Made by a program: the position numbers and the translations under genes
Source of the DNA: Symbiodinium natans
Lineage: Eukaryota > Sar > Dinophyceae > Suessiales > Symbiodiniaceae
Direction of reading: 5' to 3'
NCBI GenBank assembly: GCA_905221605.1
Contig: CAJNDS010000502.1
Location: 881,470 to 945,469, forward strand
Length of the DNA stretch: 64,000 bases
In this document: piece by piece, positions 42,523 through 52,498 of the stretch
How the letters are laid out: each line of letters starts with the position of its first letter
Position numbering within the stretch: position 1 is the first letter of the stretch
The notes under the pieces: model-generated
Database searches by the model: none
Seen by the model: only the letters and a program-made list of their open reading frames with translations
Told to the model about the DNA's origin: nothing

Positions 42523-45500
42523 TTCCCAGCTTTAGAGTTTGAGGGGTTGGGCATGTTTGGGGTGCTGTCTCCTGTTGAATGGTTGGTTTAGGGTTTAGGG
42601 TTTAGGGTTTAGGGTTGAGGTTCCGATCCAATGCAGGCATGCTGGTCTTGCTGGTAGTCGTGACATATTGATACGTTTCTTTGTCCACACGGCCCTTCTC
42701 TGAGAGCAGCTCGGAACACAGGGCATTGCTCTTCGGTTTAGCAGCACAAAAACACCCGACTAAGGCCCCTCTAAAAGTCGGCTCCCCTTCGTGAGGTCGT
42801 GCTTCCCAGCTCCACCCCAGCGCTCATCCGTGACCGGTTGGCGGGCTACGGCGCTGAGGTCGGGACCCAAGCGGTTAAGAGGTCCTCTTGCAATGCATGG
42901 ACCTCCTTGAGAGTATAGGGGGTAAGGGGGGCCGTCTCGGGGTAAGAGCCCTTAGAGGGCCGGGGGTGGGGGATTATCGGGACGTACATGCGACGGCTAT
43001 GACTCAACTCGCTTCGGAAAGCAACCCAGCTGCTGCCATCCTTGACCGAATCCTGAACCCTGCCTTAAATCCAACAAGAAGCTGCCTCGAAAGGCCCTGA
43101 CTACCTAGCTCTTCCGCCTTCGGCAGATGGTTCCAAGAATCTGGCAGTTTCTGCTTTGGGAGGCCTCTCTTGAGCCTTCTGAAAGCTGAGCAAAATCCTC
43201 CCCTGCTTCTTCTTCTTCTTGGGCGGTGGCTTGTTTGGAGTGTGCAGCCCTAAAGCCCTCAACTCTAAGCCCCCGGCGCCTCCCCCCCCTCCATTGCGCA
43301 TTTCCCAGAGCTCTCAAAGTCTGATTTCAGACAGGTTCTGGTGCACGGAAGCGTTTGGGACGAGGCGCCCACGCTGCAAGAAAACCCTGGGAGGAGGGGA
43401 TCGTCAGCAGATAGGCTCTCTGTTCCAGCGCATGCGCCGTCGTGAGGGTTTTGGGTCTGGGCTTCAAGGTGTCGGTCTTGTTGTTGTTGAGGCCATCTTC
43501 CAGGGATCCGCAGAATTGCTGTAGGGTCTGTGGGATGTTGTACTTGGAGGTTCATGGGTAGTTATAAGTAAGGTTATAGGTATCCCTCATAGGGTTATAA
43601 GTATAGTTCCCACATTTATAACCCTACTTAGACCTCCAAGCAGGGTTCAGGGGTAGCGCGCGCAGGCGGACCAGCACGCCCGGAAAGTGGTGGAAGAGCA
43701 GCGCGGCGCCTACGTGCATCCCTTCGACCAGGCTCGTTTCTAGCAGACTCGTAGGGTTTAAGGCTTAGGGTTTAGGGTTTAGGGCTAAGGGTTTCGGGTT
43801 TAGGGTTGAGGGTTCAGTAGTAGCCGACCATGATACGAAGTAAAGGGTGTTTTGTTGAAGGTTTCCTTGGACGCACTTTATGGGAGGGCCCCTTGAGCGG
43901 TTCCTCGTCGGTAGTGCCTTTTGAGGGTTTAGGGTACATACCGCCCCCAAGCATTGCCGTAGTTCTCTAAACCCTAAACCCTGCACGCAAGCAATATCTG
44001 ACTAGCGTCCTCAAACCTTAAGCCCAAAAGCCAAATAGCAATTGTGCTTGACTTGATTTATTTTACTTATATGCAGACATTTTTTTGTTTTCATCCATGG
44101 TAGAAGTGCATAAATGCAAACCATGCAACGCCACTCATGTGTTGGGTTACTGCGAGCTCCCCACCCACCCACCCCCTCACCCTAAGTGGGGTTAAGCTCG
44201 GGAAGTGTGCCTGATTAAGCCCTAAACCCCAAACCCAAAACCCTGAACCTAAACCCTCAACCCTAAACCCTCAACCCTAAACCCCAAACCCTAAACCCTA
44301 AACGCTAAACCCTACTCTGAACCTGCGGTGAGGGGATCTGCTTAACTGCACCCCCTGGAGGAGTCCACATGGCGCGGCCACTCGACCATCGTCCAGGCAA
44401 AGGGCACCCCAGAATGTTTCCTAAGAGTTAGGGTTTAGCGTTTAGGGGTTAGGGTTTAGGGTTTCGGTTTTCGGGTTTAGGGTTTAGGGTTCAGGGTTTA
44501 GGTTTAGGGTTCTAGTGCTTAGCTGGAGCCAGGTGCGAGTTCATCGCGTCGCATGCAGACCTTAGGGTACAAGCAATGTGGGGTTCAGGGTTGGGATGTT
44601 CCCCTTTATACTAACAACAGTCCTTAGTAGGCATTATAGCACCCCTGATTAGAATCCCTATAAGGGAGAACGTCCCAAGGTGGCAGGGCTTGAATTTTCA
44701 GACAACTTAAACCCTCTGCTCGACAGGGATGTTCCCCAGATGTCCAGAAGCCCGAAGCTGGATTTTATTGCTACCAGAATGTAGGTTGGTCCCGAAGCCC
44801 TACAACCCTGGAAACTCCCTTTAAAAACTCGTAACAAGCCACAAGAGCCTAACACCCCCCGGAACCCCCCCTGAACCCTCCCGAAGCCCCCCCCTTTAGG
44901 GTTTGGGGTTTGGGGTTTGGGGTATGGGGTTTGGGGTCTGTGTGTCAGGAACTGCAGTCACAGCTGCCCGCGCCGCCCGACGCCATCGTGACTTGCGTGG
45001 GTGCGGGCCTTCTTCCAGGAAGTAGGGGAGTTAGAATGTGGTTGAAGGTTTAGGTTTTAGGTGGGGGGTTTCCGGAAATAAGGGACCCCTATTATAGTGC
45101 CCAGGGGTTTATTGTGTAGGGTTTAGGGTTTAGGGTTACCTACACAGGGGGTCTCCCCTAAAAAAGATCCGCAAATCGTAAGATCCCGGAAAGTAAGGAC
45201 CCCAATCAGGTGCCCCTAGTTTCGGAAACACCCATGTAGCACACAAATCTGTGATCTCATTTGACATGAATGTGATATTTTGTTGAGATTCGAAGATGTA
45301 AACACATCATATTAGGGTTTGGGGTTAGTTTTTTTTTGGGGGGGGAGTTTTGGGGTTGTGAGTGGAGGGCGGTGGTTGCAGCTCGCTCGCACAACTCGCG
45401 GACCGAAGTATCAGGGGCTTGGGGGGCTTGGGTTTGGGTTTTGGGTTTAGCGTTTAGGGTTTAGGGTTAAGGGTTAAGGGTTCAGGACAATTGGACTTCA

Positions 45501-48500
45501 GGGTTCTCAGGGGGTTCCGGAACTTTTGTCAATCCCTCTGCGCGTGCCAGAGTTTAAGAAGGCCACCAGCGAAGTGAAAGGGTCTCGCACCCTAAACCCT
45601 AAACCCTAAACCCGGGTGGTCTCCAAGGACCCCAGAAAGTCCCAGAGGGCCAGAGGGGAAGGGCTGGGAAGGAAAAAGACCAGATCCTAAACCCTAAGCC
45701 CTAAACCCTAAGCCCCTGTCTGCTGCTTCAAATGGCAGGGCCGACGAGAACTAGCCATGTCTTTGCCTCTACCCTTAAAACTCTAAACTTAGTGATGCTT
45801 TTTGCTAGGGTGCCAAGTTCAGGCTGGTAAGCCACACTTGAATCTGAATCTTAACTTACTGTTGGTTAGTAGGGACTGAGGTACCCTATTTAATCCCTGA
45901 AAGGGTATATGTATATATATATATAGGGGGGGGAAAAGGGTACCTCATTCCCTCATTCTCGACCAACAAACAGTAAGTTAAAGCCCAAGCCGTGAGTTGA
46001 GGTGGTGGCGGCCTACTCATGGGCATCCTGCAGGGAGTGGAGGCCATTCCCTGCGTGGGGTCCAAACCATAAACTCCGACTGAATATGTGGTGTGCTCTT
46101 TTCTTTGGGGGGTCGCTGTTTTTTCGTATATCCCAAAAGTTGAAGACGGAAAACTCATGTCTAAGCATGTCCTTCGAGCCTGTGACTAACAAGATGCGAA
46201 GGGTTGCCGGCACTCTTGTCCCGGCGGATTGCAACTTTGCAGGCCGCCGGATGGCCACAGCCTCAGAGAAAGGGTTTAGGGTTTAGGGTCTAGGGTCTAG
46301 GGTTTAGGGTTTAGTTAGGGTTTAGGGTTTAGGGTTTAGGAATGGTAACTTCTTCTACGTTTCTTGACAGTCTCCCAGTCACATGTGCCTCAGTTGCTCT
46401 GTGTGCGGTACCTACCACAACAGAAGCTAAAGCTCCTCCCCTCCTCCCCCCACAAAAAAATACTCAATGCAAAGGCCCTAGGCCTTAAACCTTTTGAAGA
46501 TTCCAGATTCGTTCCGTTTCCCCTCAGTACCCGCCACCTCCCCTCCCCCCCCTCCCCCCCCCCCACATACAAAGCGCTGCCACGCAAAGCGGACGAGGTC
46601 GGACACGCGCGTCGTGGCCTGTGAGACCCAGGGAGCCTCCTGCTTGGCCCAGCGCCAGGGCCAAGCTTAGGGTTTAGCGTTTAGGGTTTAGGGTTTAGCC
46701 CAAGACCCTTCAAGTAAGGGACATATCTTGAACCATGTATAGAGCCTGCTTCTCAAGAGACCTTGATTCAGGGGTATTGGCCTCCCTGCAAAAAAGTTGG
46801 TTAAGTGTTACTTGGAGGTTCAGGGTACTTGTAACCCCAAATCCAACTGCACTGATAAGCCCCTAAGTCCCCCAAGTCCTCTAAATAGGTTATAAGTAGA
46901 CATATAGTTGGGGGTATACTTTCTAAGGCCAGGGCAATGCGGCATCGTTAAATTGCTTGTCAAGATTCCCGTGCTACCGATCACGCGGCTGAAGCCTGGA
47001 ACCGCTTTCGCGGTTTAGGGTTTAGGGTTTAGGGTTTTAGGGTTTAGGGTTTAGGGTTTAGGGTTCCTCTTTTTCGGACACCCTCAAGCCTCCACACACC
47101 CCCTAGGCCCTAGAGATCTGAAGCCCCAAACGCAGCCCTGGGTCACCCTAAACCCTAGACCCTCAACCCTTAAACCCTAAACCCCAAACCCCAAACCCTA
47201 AACCCTAAACCATAAGCTCAGGAGCCTGGCGAAGGATGAGCTGGTCACGTTGCCTGCCATCACCTCGCCGCTTCGCCGGGTTTTGGGTTTAGGGTTTCGG
47301 GTTTGGGTTTAGGGTTTAGGGTTTAGGGTTTAGGGTTTAGGGTTTAGGGTTTAGGGAGTTACTAAAGCCGTAAAGGGCAACCACAGACAAAAAAGATGGA
47401 GCTCGCATCAGTTGGAGCAGGGGGGGTGGGAGGGTATACATTGACCTAGAATGGGTTTAGGGCTTGAGATTTCCTTTTTGGCATAGTCCATCTCAGATCA
47501 CATTTCCACGGCCCGCACCGCAAGCGAACCTTTGCGTTTCTGATCTTGCGGTCCCAAAGCCAGGGTGCATCTACGGGATACAGGAGTCACAGGAATGTAG
47601 GGTATATAAAGGTATATCAGGGGTCCGCTTTTCAGGGCCCTGAACCCGAAACCCGAAACTCCAAACCCCAAACCCCCAAACCCCCAAACCCTAAACCCTA
47701 AACCCTAAACCCTAAACCCTAATTTGTAGGACCCTGTAACCACCCTGAGACTTCTCTCAGGGTTGCCAAGTCGCTCGGTGCGCTTCGCCCGAGTGAGGCC
47801 GCCGGGCTGCAGTGCGAGGGGTTTGGGGGTTTTGGGGGTCTTTAGGGGGTGGTTGAGTAGGGTTTGGGGTTTAGGGTTTAGGGTTTAGGGTTTAGGGTTC
47901 TGTGGATTAGGTTTTGGGGTTTTAGGGGGTGGTTTTGGGATTTAGGGTCGGTTCTGCTCACCTGAGGTTGCCATAGCTTTCGGCATCATGCTCGACTTGT
48001 CCCCAACCCAAAAATGCTGGGGGGGTGGGGGGTCCCAAAGGACATGCATAAAGCACAAGAACGGGCAGCTGATACATGGGGGTTTCCGAGATTCGGGGTA
48101 CCTTATTGGGCTCTTTAAGGGAATCCTACTATTTGGGGACTGTATTAGGGGTCCCATGGGGTCCCCTATCTCGTAAACCCCCACATGCTGCAGATGTACA
48201 GTTCCTACATAAACCTCCACTCGATGCCCTTGCCGAAGCCCCAGTTTCAATCGTCTCTTGCACGCCTACTGTTGGAGGTTCTGGGTAGCTATAAGTAAGA
48301 TTCTAAGTACCCTAAATAGGGTTATAAGTAGTGTTACCATAATTATACGCCGACTTATGACTACCCCATGAACTTCCAAGTGGGTGGGTTTATGGTGTTT
48401 AGGCCTCTGAGGGTTGGTTTGCTGCCCTACTGTGTAGCTGCAGGCAGTCTTTGAGCGATGCCGCCAACTTCCACGCGCACGCTTTGCCTCGAAAGTGTTC

Positions 48501-50951
48501 AGCGATGCCCAGGCCGAAGGTTTAGGGTTTAGGGTTGAGGGTTGAGGGTTTAGGGTTTACGGTTTAGGGTAGGGGAACAAAACCAGCTTCCTTGGAATGC
48601 GCCGCTGTATCCATGGAATCTCAGAACCAGATCTCAGAATCCTAAGCCCTCGCTTATGAACATCTGCGCACCCCACCGTTAGCTGGGGCAACCTAACCCT
48701 GTCAGGCTTAATCCCCTGCTTGTGAACCCTGAGAAGAGACTTTCTACTGTTTGCTTAAGAACCCCGAAAAAAATTAAAATAAAGAAAATAGTAGTCCCTT
48801 TATTACCCTTATGAGGAAGAATATTTTGGGGGGGGTTCTAAAGCAAAGAGGAGCTTTAAGTCACCCTTCTTTGGGGGTCCCTGCCACGCTAGGCCCTGGC
48901 AGCCTGCGTGAGGCCGGGGGGAAGCTTCGGTCTTGAGAGGGTTGAAAACGGCTTAGGGCCTTAGAGGGTTTAGGGGTTTAGGGTTTAGGGTTTAGGGGTT
49001 TAGGGGTTTAGGGGTTTAGGGTTTAGGGTTTAGGGTGGGCTCAGAAGCCCCAGACTGAAAGCTCTTTGAGCCCTGCAGACTGGCAGGTTGATTCTACAGT
49101 CGCTGTCCTCCAGGTAAGACATTCGAACACACAAGGTTTTTGTGTAGCTCGAAGCCTAGCTAGCATGCCTGGCGCAGGGGCCCTCTGCCGAGAAGCACAG
49201 TATTCAAGCCCTGCGTCAACCCAGACAAAACTTCTGGGGTAGCTTCATGTTTTTTTGGGGGGTTTCAACCTTGAGAAGTCCGCATCGCGTCTTGCAAACA
49301 AGGCCCTTCACCCTAAACCAACCCTAAACCCTAAACCCTAAACCCTAAACCCTAAACCCTAAACCGCTATGCCCTATAGGCTTTGGCCTGCGCTCGTGGG
49401 GTCCTTATTTTGCGCAGATCAAGGAACCTGGAGTCCAACCTGCACCTGGCAGTATCCCGCCAAGAAGCCTCTAAGACTCTAAACCCTTAACCCTTTACCC
49501 CTAAACCCTAAATCCTAAACCCTAAACCCTAAACCCTGAACCCTCTAGGGGTGTAGAGGGTCTAGGCTTCCTGCTGCAAGGCTGGCCGATGAGCATCGCC
49601 TCGTCGTGGAGCCTGCATGCGGGGCCGTGAGGGGCCTACGAAGTGGTGAGAACTGTTTTTGTTGGGACGCTCCCCCCTTATGCAAGCAGTCCTTAATCGG
49701 GATTCGAATTAGGGGGGCACGATAATCCCTATTAACGACTGTCACTCGCACCCTAAACCCTAAACCCTAAACCCTAAACCCTAAACCCTAAACCCTAAAC
49801 CCTAAACCCTAAACCCTAAACCCTAAACCCTAAACCCTAAACCCTAAACCCTAAACCCAAGGAGCCCCCAACACAGCACCATGCCTTGCCCCAGGCGCTT
49901 GCGGCGGTCACCGAGAGGTGCGAGTCCCTGAAAGGCACAGCAGACTAAGGAGGGATCCTAGAAGGGACCCTTAATCTTATTCCCCTATATTTAACCCTTT
50001 TATATATATATATACATATATATTTTATGTATATATATATATTATGTATGTATATATATATATATTTACCTTCAGAAGTAGGAAGGTCGAGGGGTTTTCG
50101 AGTTCGCAGTCAACTCATTACGGGGCCCATTGCGCCCTCCCACCCTCCCATTGCGCAGCTCGAAAGTCACAAGGGAATCGAGACGCTCGCGACCCGCAGA
50201 TTCTGAGTCTTGAGTGCACAACGTCGCTACCTTGGGCCTTAGAGCGCCCGAAGCGCCCTAAACTTTCCCTAAACGCCTGCGCAGCCCCCCACTTCAGCCA
50301 CCCCTGCGCAGCCCCTGAAGAGGCCTGCAGAAGGTCGTGGTGGAGATCTGCGGCGGTGTAGCCTGGCGAAAAACAGAATCCTTGCTACAAGGGGGCTTAG
50401 GGTTTTGAGGGCATGCTGTTGAGTGAAGTGGAGAGATACCTGAGTCCACGTACTTGGAGGTTCATGGGTAGTTATTAAGCAGGGTTATGGTATCCATACT
50501 TACAGCCCATTTAGGGTACTTAGAACCTTACTTATAAGCTACCCATGAACCTCCAAGTAAGGCTTGAAGGCTTCGAGGCTTCACGGAATGATTGCGAATA
50601 GTATTCCCTTATGGCCCATTTTGGTAATTGTACTATAATAAACCCCCCCCAAAAAAAAAACCTATTCTGAGTATTAAGCCTATGTGAACCTTCAGGGCTG
50701 GACTTGCACGGAGAAGGCCAAACAAGGTTTCCAGGAGATTAGCTTTAGGCTCCAGCCTAACCTGGGAGCCTATTTGCTTACTGTTGTAAGGGTTATACCT
50801 ACTCAATAGGGGTATACTTACTACGAATCTGTAGGTAAGTAGGGTCCCAGCTATAAGGCATGACAACGGCCCCTGCTCAGAATTTCAGGCCGTTGTCGAC
50901 GCTGCGCAACTCGGCGACTGGGCCAAGCAAGTGCAGACTGAAGCGAGCTAG
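40642..50951 (+). CDS. SDS: L-serine dehydratase / threonine ammonia-lyase (PLP, fold type II), 332 aa
   Basis: Removes ammonia from serine or threonine to give pyruvate or 2-oxobutyrate. Twenty exons join without a frame break: 40642-40710, 40884-40927, 41219-41291, 42021-42068, 42302-42352, 42796-42858, 43335-43364, 43666-43731, 44361-44396, 44949-45000, 46002-46059, 46598-46651, 47222-47266, 47761-47800, 48444-48512, 48893-48912, 49581-49626, 49895-49939, 50331-50357, 50889-50951. The total is 999 nt, close to the length of animal SDS (about 328 aa). Motifs: HIQTPLIYSE; LLQPSGSFKLRG with Schiff-base Lys50; SSSGGNAG (about 73-80); VLPSSTPAL; GGGGLL phosphate loop (178-183); ACETQGA; LVTLPAITS; VVEPACGAALAAV; VVVEICGG near the C-terminus. 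Donors: 13 GC, 5 GT, 1 GG; all acceptors AG. All catalytic elements are present, so it should be active; cytosolic unless an unseen leader exists. Serine versus threonine preference cannot be read. Confidence 0.95.
41311..41395. repeat. Family D element in SDS intron 3
   Basis: GATTTGCTTAAGAATCCCTC...GGAAGAATATC...GGGGTTCTGAAGCAATTAG; shorter than other copies. Confidence 0.7.
41471..41572. repeat. Family A element in SDS intron 3
   Basis: AGGATGTTCCCCCTAGATTC...GGGGGTACTATAATCCCGAG...CAGGGGGAACATCCCAAG. Confidence 0.85.
42482..42522. repeat. Poly-G tract in SDS intron 5
   Basis: A G run of about 40 following TTTAGGG-type repeats at 42365-42460. Confidence 0.95.
43541..43640. repeat. Family B element before SDS exon 8
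   Basis: TACTTGGAGGTTCATGGGTAG...CCTACTTAGACCTCCAAGCAG, ending 25 bp before the acceptor at 43665. Confidence 0.85.
44591..44679. repeat. Family A element in SDS intron 9
   Basis: TTGGGATGTTCCCCTTTATAC...GAATCCCTATAAGGGAGAACGTCCCAAG; slightly shortened middle. Confidence 0.8.
45063..45235. repeat. Family G element containing nested TTTAGGG
   Basis: GGGGGGTTTCCGGAAATAAG opens and TAGTTTCGGAAACACCCATG closes. TTTAGGG units at about 45117-45137 lie in the middle, so the telomeric repeat was inserted into, or expanded within, an element. Confidence 0.6.
45851..45981. repeat. Family F element in SDS intron 10
   Basis: TTAACTTACTGTTGGTTAGT ... ACTGAGGTACCC on the left and GGGTACCTCATTCCC ... CAACAAACAGTAAGTTAA on the right pair over about 40 bp. 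It ends 20 bp before the acceptor of exon 11 (GGGGLL exon). A relative is at 51670-51765. Confidence 0.85.
48074..48187. repeat. Family G element in SDS intron 14
   Basis: TGGGGGTTTCCGAGATTCGGGG...GGGGTCCCCTATCTCGTAAACCCCCA; arms of about 25 bp. Confidence 0.8.
48270..48380. repeat. Family B element in SDS intron 14
   Basis: GTTGGAGGTTCTGGGTAGCT...TATGACTACCCCATGAACTTCCAAG. Confidence 0.85.
48741..48853. repeat. Family D element before the 20-nt SDS microexon
   Basis: TTTCTACTGTTTGCTTAAGAACCCC...TTATGAGGAAGAATATT...GGGTTCTAAAGCAAAGAGGAGC, ending about 40 bp before exon 16. Confidence 0.75.
49661..49746. repeat. Family A element in SDS intron 17
   Basis: TTGGGACGCTCCCCCCTTATG...ATAATCCCTATTAACGACTGTCA, running straight into the CCCTAAA array at 49750; its 3' end is lost. 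Confidence 0.7.
49750..49858. repeat. Perfect CCCTAAA array in SDS intron 17
   Basis: About 15 perfect units, abutting the truncated family A element upstream. Confidence 0.96.
50450..50556. repeat. Family B element in SDS intron 19
   Basis: TACTTGGAGGTTCATGGGTAG...AAGCTACCCATGAACCTCCAAGTA; one of the best preserved copies. Confidence 0.88.
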
Positions 50952-51220
50952 CGCCGCCGCTCACCGAAAAACGGGCCTGCCTTGCTGCGAATGCCTTGCT
51001 TTGCTCTTTAGCAGGGTCGTTGTGGGGGCAAACCCTATAAACACTTCAGAGCATATAAGCCCCATAAAACCCTGCAAAGCCTAGAAGCCCTGTAAGCCCT
51101 AGAACAACCCTAAAGGCACTGCAAGCCCGGACTATTTCTAGCAAAGACTTGGCGAGAGGCGGCGCAGCGCGGTCTGCCAGGGAGCAAGGCTCGCCCTCCA
51201 AAAGGGCTTGTTGCTCATCG

Positions 51221-51341
51221 CGTTAGATCAGGGTTTTTTCGAAGGGGCCTTCTATGGGGTTTTGAAGGGTTTCTTATTTTGGAGCGTTAGATCAGGGTTT
51301 TTCGAAGGGGCTTCTATGGGGCTTTGAAGGGTTTCTTATTC
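51221..51341. repeat. Tandem duplication of about 60 bp
   Basis: CGTTAGATCAGGGTTTTTTCG and GAAGGGTTTCTTATT occur twice in succession, downstream of the SDS stop. Confidence 0.85.
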
Positions 51342-51605
51342 TATTGGGCTTGTTGGAGGGGCTCCTGATATGTACGGAGGCTGTGACTGCAACCTTTGCT
51401 GCCTGATGCTTGGCTTCCGCCGAAGACTTCCCCGAAACCCAAGACACAATACACCCTATAGTGGGAACCCCTAAACCCCTAAACCCCTAAACCCCTAAAC
51501 CCAAAAACCCCTGAACCCTAAACCCCTAAACCCCTTAGCCCCTAAACCCTAAAACCCCCCAAACCCGAAATCCCAAAGCTTGAGCCAGCCGCATGCCAGG
51601 AACTC

Positions 51606-51875
51606 TTGGACCAGTCGGTGGTCGGAACCTCAGAGCGTTGCCGCGTTGCCACAGAGTCACCTCTTCATGCCTGGTTCTTCGTTGGGAATGAGGGAATTAG
51701 GGCCTTATACCCGTTAAGGGACTATATAGGGTACCTCATTCCCTCAGTCCCTACCAAGAACCAGCCAGTCTTTACAGTCACCTTTGCTGTGGGCGACGTC
51801 TGGGCATCACGGCTCCAGGCGCGACTGGACACAGCCGCCCGTGTGCAGCAGCGGCCTCGGAGAGAAGCTTCCTAG
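51606..51875 (+). other. Candidate exon pair around a family F element
   Basis: After the element at 51670-51765 the frame reads VFTVTFAVGDVWASRLQARL then DTAARVQQRPRREAS and stops. It may be an exon of a gene between SDS and gene 6, or the tail of an unseen one. The rest of 50952-52498 holds telomeric CCCCTAAA units (51465-51560) and the family C copy, with no further exon that I can support. Confidence 0.35.
51670..51765. repeat. Family F element, second copy
   Basis: CTGGTTCTTCGTTGGGAATG then AGGGAATTAGGG on the left; GGGTACCTCATTCCCTCAG then TCCCTACCAAGAACCAG on the right. Confidence 0.8.
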
Positions 51876-51892
51876 TTCGTGATTGCGTAGGT

Positions 51893-52003
51893 CATATGGG
51901 TGGTTGTTGAAATTATGGTCCCTTTTCGGATCCCTATTAAAATACGGCGCATAATGTTTAGGGTACCCCAAAAGGGATCATAATTTTGACGACCACCCAT
52001 ATG
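51893..52003. repeat. Family C element, second copy
   Basis: CATATGGGTGGTTGTTGAAA ... TTTTGACGACCACCCATATG. The interior shares GGATCCC, TAATACGGC and TTTAGGGTACCCC with the copy at 33720-33822. Confidence 0.85.
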
Positions 52004-52498
52004 TCCTTCCCCCCCAGAAACTAAGCCAATCCCAAGAAATGGAGAAGTATTTCGGCCGTTAGTCGTGACTGCGATTGGGGCTATGTGGTTTGATGCTGGA
52101 AGACCTAGGCGTTGACTTAGATCGGCGTCAGGAATGTTCGGTTTATTTGCAGTTGACGGTCTTGAGTTTGGGGCGTGAGGGTTTCAGGGAAATTCAAATC
52201 AAAGGATGTTTGAACATGCCTGCTGGCTTGCATACCAGAAACCTTCCCCCAAGCCCGCAGGGCAGCAACTTCTCAAACCCTGAACATCCGATAGCCCCAA
52301 GCCCTCGAAACTTCACCTCTACATACAACACACCCCCCTCCCCCCTCCCCAACAAGAAAAACCTACCCCACACCCTAAACCCTGCAAAAATCCCCAGGCC
52401 TCGAACCTTCACCTCTAAGCCTCTACAACCCCCCACACCACTACCCTACACCCTAGACCCTGAACAAATCCCCAAAGCCTGGTGGAAATTCTCGGAAC

